Source: Allodiplogaster sudhausi
Lineage: Eukaryota; Nematoda; Chromadorea; Rhabditida; Diplogasteridae
DNA: 64,000 nt
NCBI GenBank assembly: GCA_945643635.1
Contig: CALZFC010000020.1
Location: 5,457,001 to 5,521,000, forward strand
Direction of reading: 5' to 3'
Below the pieces are notes generated by a model that made no database searches, was not told where the DNA came from, and saw only the letters and a list, made by a program, of their open reading frames with translations. The translations under genes were made by a program, and so were the position numbers. This document shows positions 61,514-64,000 of the stretch, one piece after another (the first letter of the stretch is position 1; the number at the start of each line of letters is the position of its first letter).

Positions 61514-63362
61514 AGAAAAAAGAACGAAAGAGAGAGAGAGAGAGAGAGTGAAAGAACGCAAGGGAGAGGAAGAGAGAATGAGTCTTCCAGTTTCATTACA
61601 TGCAAGGAAACGATTGACTGACTTATCAGCGAAGACATTGATGTCGAAGATGTGTCGCATAATGAGTTCATGCATGAATGGAACAGCGGATGGAATCTGA
61701 AAGGGAGAGGAGTCAACTCCCTGCAGAGCCAGAGAAGAGAAATGGACCGTAGTGATGGAGAAGCAAGTGATGATTGCCACGACCGTCGCTGTCACTTTCC
61801 GTTCCTGTCGTTGTCTGAATGGCCATCCATTCTGATTAGACTTATCAAAGACGAATGGTTCTCCGTCCAAGAAAAGCGTCTTCCATGCATAATAACCGAA
61901 GAAAGTCGCGATTATCTCTTCCGTTCGCATCAAACCGAATTACGGAAAGATTCCGAGAGCGAAGAACGCGAATAATTGAGATGTTGAAGAAGGCTATTGC
62001 AATTTGCGGAATCAGCACCTTGAAATACACACATTTCCTCCTATCCCATGACGTCCTAAGAAGCTTACCACGACAAATATTGAAATGGTCTTCCCAAGGT
62101 CCACGAAAACTCCCTTCATTCGCAGCTGTGGCGATATCTGAAAAGACATTTCTAGATTGTGCTGCTTGCTCAGGGAGTGTGAATGAAAGAAGCAGAGAAC
62201 CTTGGAGCTGTGGGTGGCGGCGATGCTCCTGACATCATTAAAGACGGGGTAGACGAAGGTGTGGTTATTGTTCCAGTAGAAGCCGGTCTCGTACTCGAAG
62301 TGATGGAAGGAAGTGACCAGGAAGGAACCCACGAAGATCAAGCAGATCAGAGTCACCACTCGCGAGTTCGTTTCTCCGTTACGCGTGTGCAGCGGCGAGC
62401 GGATTCCCATGTATCTCCAAGAGATTACATTCTTTTACGACCTTATTTAGATATTAATTGGGGAAAAAAATAATTTATCAGTTCTCTAGAACATAATCAA
62501 TGGAGAGAGCAGATTCTGGTGTGCTTGCCTTTCGAGAGAGACGGCGAGAATGAACCAGCTGGTGGAGGCCGAGAAGAAGTTCGTCACTGCGTTGATATTC
62601 TGACGGAAGGTGAAGAAGAAAGCCCTGAAGGGCTGGATTTCCGGCAGATACTATTTATTATAGCTCAGCTTTTTGGCACTTGTTTATGCTACATTGACCA
62701 TTGATCAATAAAAGCAAAATAAATACCTGAACGTATTGTTGGAGTAGACGGGCTGGTAGACGGTGACTGCGAAGCAAGCCTGAGAGAGGAAGAGACCGAT
62801 GTCGGCCAGGGCCATCGCGGCCAGCAGGAGATTCGCCTTCAACTTTCTTTCTTAGTCGCCTATACCTTGTGATATCCTTAGCAAGGATGAATGATATCTT
62901 CCAGTAATCACTTAGACACCTCGGTGCGCATGGAACTGGAGAGCAGAACGAGCAGATTGATCGAGTTCCCCACGAGTCCCATCACGAATTGCGCAGGGAA
63001 GATGTAGTACTGTATGAATCGCTCCACGTTCGTCGACACGATGTACAGCGTCTGGCGACGACCCTGGAGGCTCAGCTGCAGAAGGCGCTGAAGACGACCT
63101 ACCTTCTACATTCTACGAAAGAGAGAGAGAGAGAGAGAGGGGGGGGAGGATGAGAGAGAGGGTGAGTGAGAGAGTGAGAGAGATAGAGGCGGTAAGTACA
63201 GACAGCTATGACACTTCCACGATGGACTTCGACATGTACCAGAAGAGTGCGTGCCCCTACCGTCTCGTTGATGTCCTGGATGGGATGGAGGAAGTGAAAG
63301 AAAGGATGAATCTCTGAGCGCTGCTCTCCGCTGCTCCTATCCTCGACGATCTCGCTGATCAC
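61141..63362 (-). CDS. Neuropeptide (FMRFamide receptor-like) rhodopsin-class GPCR
   Basis: Seven-helix plasma-membrane receptor, probably for a neuropeptide. All 11 exons join in phase and give 399 residues: 63261-63362, 62920-63063, 62727-62836, 62529-62624, 62201-62414, 62069-62137, 61944-62018, 61748-61804, 61623-61696, 61297-61447, 61141-61248 (TAG). TM1 is FVMGLVGNSINLLVLL; TM2 starts ANLLLAAMALADIGLFLS; the end of TM3 gives ILAVSLER|YMGIRSPLHTRN, with ERY in place of DRY. TM5 is VLIPQIAIAFFNISII, TM6 starts ERKVTATVVAIITCFSIT, and TM7 is WTLTGKVMNFVLFCMLSAHF, with N-F in place of NPxxY as in many nematode FMRFamide-type receptors. The intron inside the ERY codon (after 62529) begins with GC. 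The ligand cannot be inferred. It is convergent with the coiled-coil gene. Confidence 0.9.
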
Positions 63363-63611
63363 GATTCCTCAAAGTTGGGTAATCTTTATTGATAATATGG
63401 AATGTTAAAGAGAGAAAGTTCGGTAAAGGAAAGAATAATTACGTACGTATTAAAAGGGCGAACGAAGTGAAAGTCAACGCCCCTTCTTGAGCACGACCCA
63501 TTCTTCTGAAATCTTCAAAGAAAGTACTCGATAAAAAGCTCAAGAAATCAAAGTTTGATTTAAGATCAAAGCCGCGAAAATACGTATGCAGCGATCCATG
63601 GTCTACTCCTT

Positions 63612-63734
63612 ATGGATGAAGTGGCAGAGAGCGTCTTCCTTCCACAGAGATCTTCACTCATTTCATTTGATTCGCCAAAGGGAGAAGTGCCAATGGAATC
63701 TGGGGATTCTCTTCTTCGTCTTTCGATTAGAGGC
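63612..63734 (+). CDS. Possible first exon of a further gene (partial)
   Basis: A 41-codon frame from ATG (MDEVAESVFLPQRSSLISFD...) ends exactly at a good donor (AGAGGC|gtaagc). The (CT)n tract at 63855-63924 would be a polypyrimidine tract for an acceptor near 63924, after which RKKKVLQSQGRSE and a TGA follow in the same phase. The antisense strand is also open here. No homology recognised. Confidence 0.3.
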
Positions 63735-64000
63735 GTAAGCCATTTTAAAGTTTGGCTGGCCTTCATGTCCTTCTATTCATTCAGCCACCTTCCTCACATT
63801 TCTTCGCTTCCTAACAACTTTGAATGTTTCTTCTTCTATCTTTTCTTTTTGTTCTCTCTCTCTCTCCTCTCATCTCTCTCCCTTGCTCGCTCTCTCCTCT
63901 TCGCACTCCTCTCTCTTCTCTCTAAGAGAAAGAAGAAGGTTCTGCAATCCCAAGGGCGGTCTGAGTGAATGCGTTAATGAGGGAGGAGATCTGGCGGCGA

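Noticed and set aside
1..64000. tRNA, rRNA or other structured RNA genes
   Set aside because: I saw no cloverleaf with A/B boxes and no rRNA-like segments by eye; a covariance-model scan would be needed to exclude them fully.

Overview
This is intron-dense animal DNA. It carries plexin, p190RhoGAP-type, V-ATPase Ac45, group VI phospholipase A2, bHLH, aspartic protease and neuropeptide-GPCR genes, all with short GT-AG (and several GC-AG) introns and very abundant (CT)n/(GA)n microsatellites. The aspartic protease and the FMRFamide-receptor-like GPCR look most like nematode or other ecdysozoan versions, so I infer an ecdysozoan, possibly a nematode. This is a judgement from motifs, not a search result. 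There are no bacterial features: no operons, ribosome binding sites or CRISPR arrays.

Layout. 1-1053: microsatellite-rich DNA with no gene seen. 1054-11728 (+): plexin, 37 exons traced codon by codon, 5' end missing. 12355-15904: a 1.22-kb unit repeated three times, almost identical, whose repeated part includes the last exon of the next gene. 15769-19486 (-): patatin-type calcium-independent phospholipase A2. 19487-22630: microsatellites and a dispersed copy of part of the tandem unit. 22631-23945 (+): bHLH transcription factor. 24322-27527 (-): secreted pepsin/cathepsin-D-like aspartic protease, with a MITE-like inverted-repeat element in one intron. 27528-29632: non-coding, with an (GA)n-rich minisatellite. 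29633-32473 (-): V-ATPase accessory subunit Ac45. 33150-42203 (-): p190RhoGAP-like protein. 42972-53050: a recent 4.8-kb tandem duplication that includes a defective non-LTR retrotransposon; only the right-hand copy keeps the 5' half. 53559-55100: AT-rich tandem repeats and an inverted-repeat end. 55209-60586 (+): long coiled-coil protein with an RG-rich tail. 61141-63362 (-): seven-transmembrane receptor, all 11 exons traced. 63612 onward (+): possible start of another gene.

The genes do not form one pathway. Plexin (R-Ras/Rap GAP, semaphorin receptor) and p190RhoGAP (Rho GAP) are both small-GTPase regulators of the cytoskeleton. Ac45 and the aspartic protease both belong to acidic-compartment biology. 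Their proximity may be chance.

The most interesting signals are: (1) the tandem triplication whose junctions contain about 165 bp copied from 5-8 kb away, which creates extra, differently ending terminal exons for the phospholipase; (2) an apparently high share of GC-AG introns (7 among about 90 traced); (3) a splice donor that contains a stop codon in the coiled-coil gene, giving two possible C-termini; (4) an inverted-repeat pair that could bound a 10-kb DNA element around the duplicated retrotransposons.
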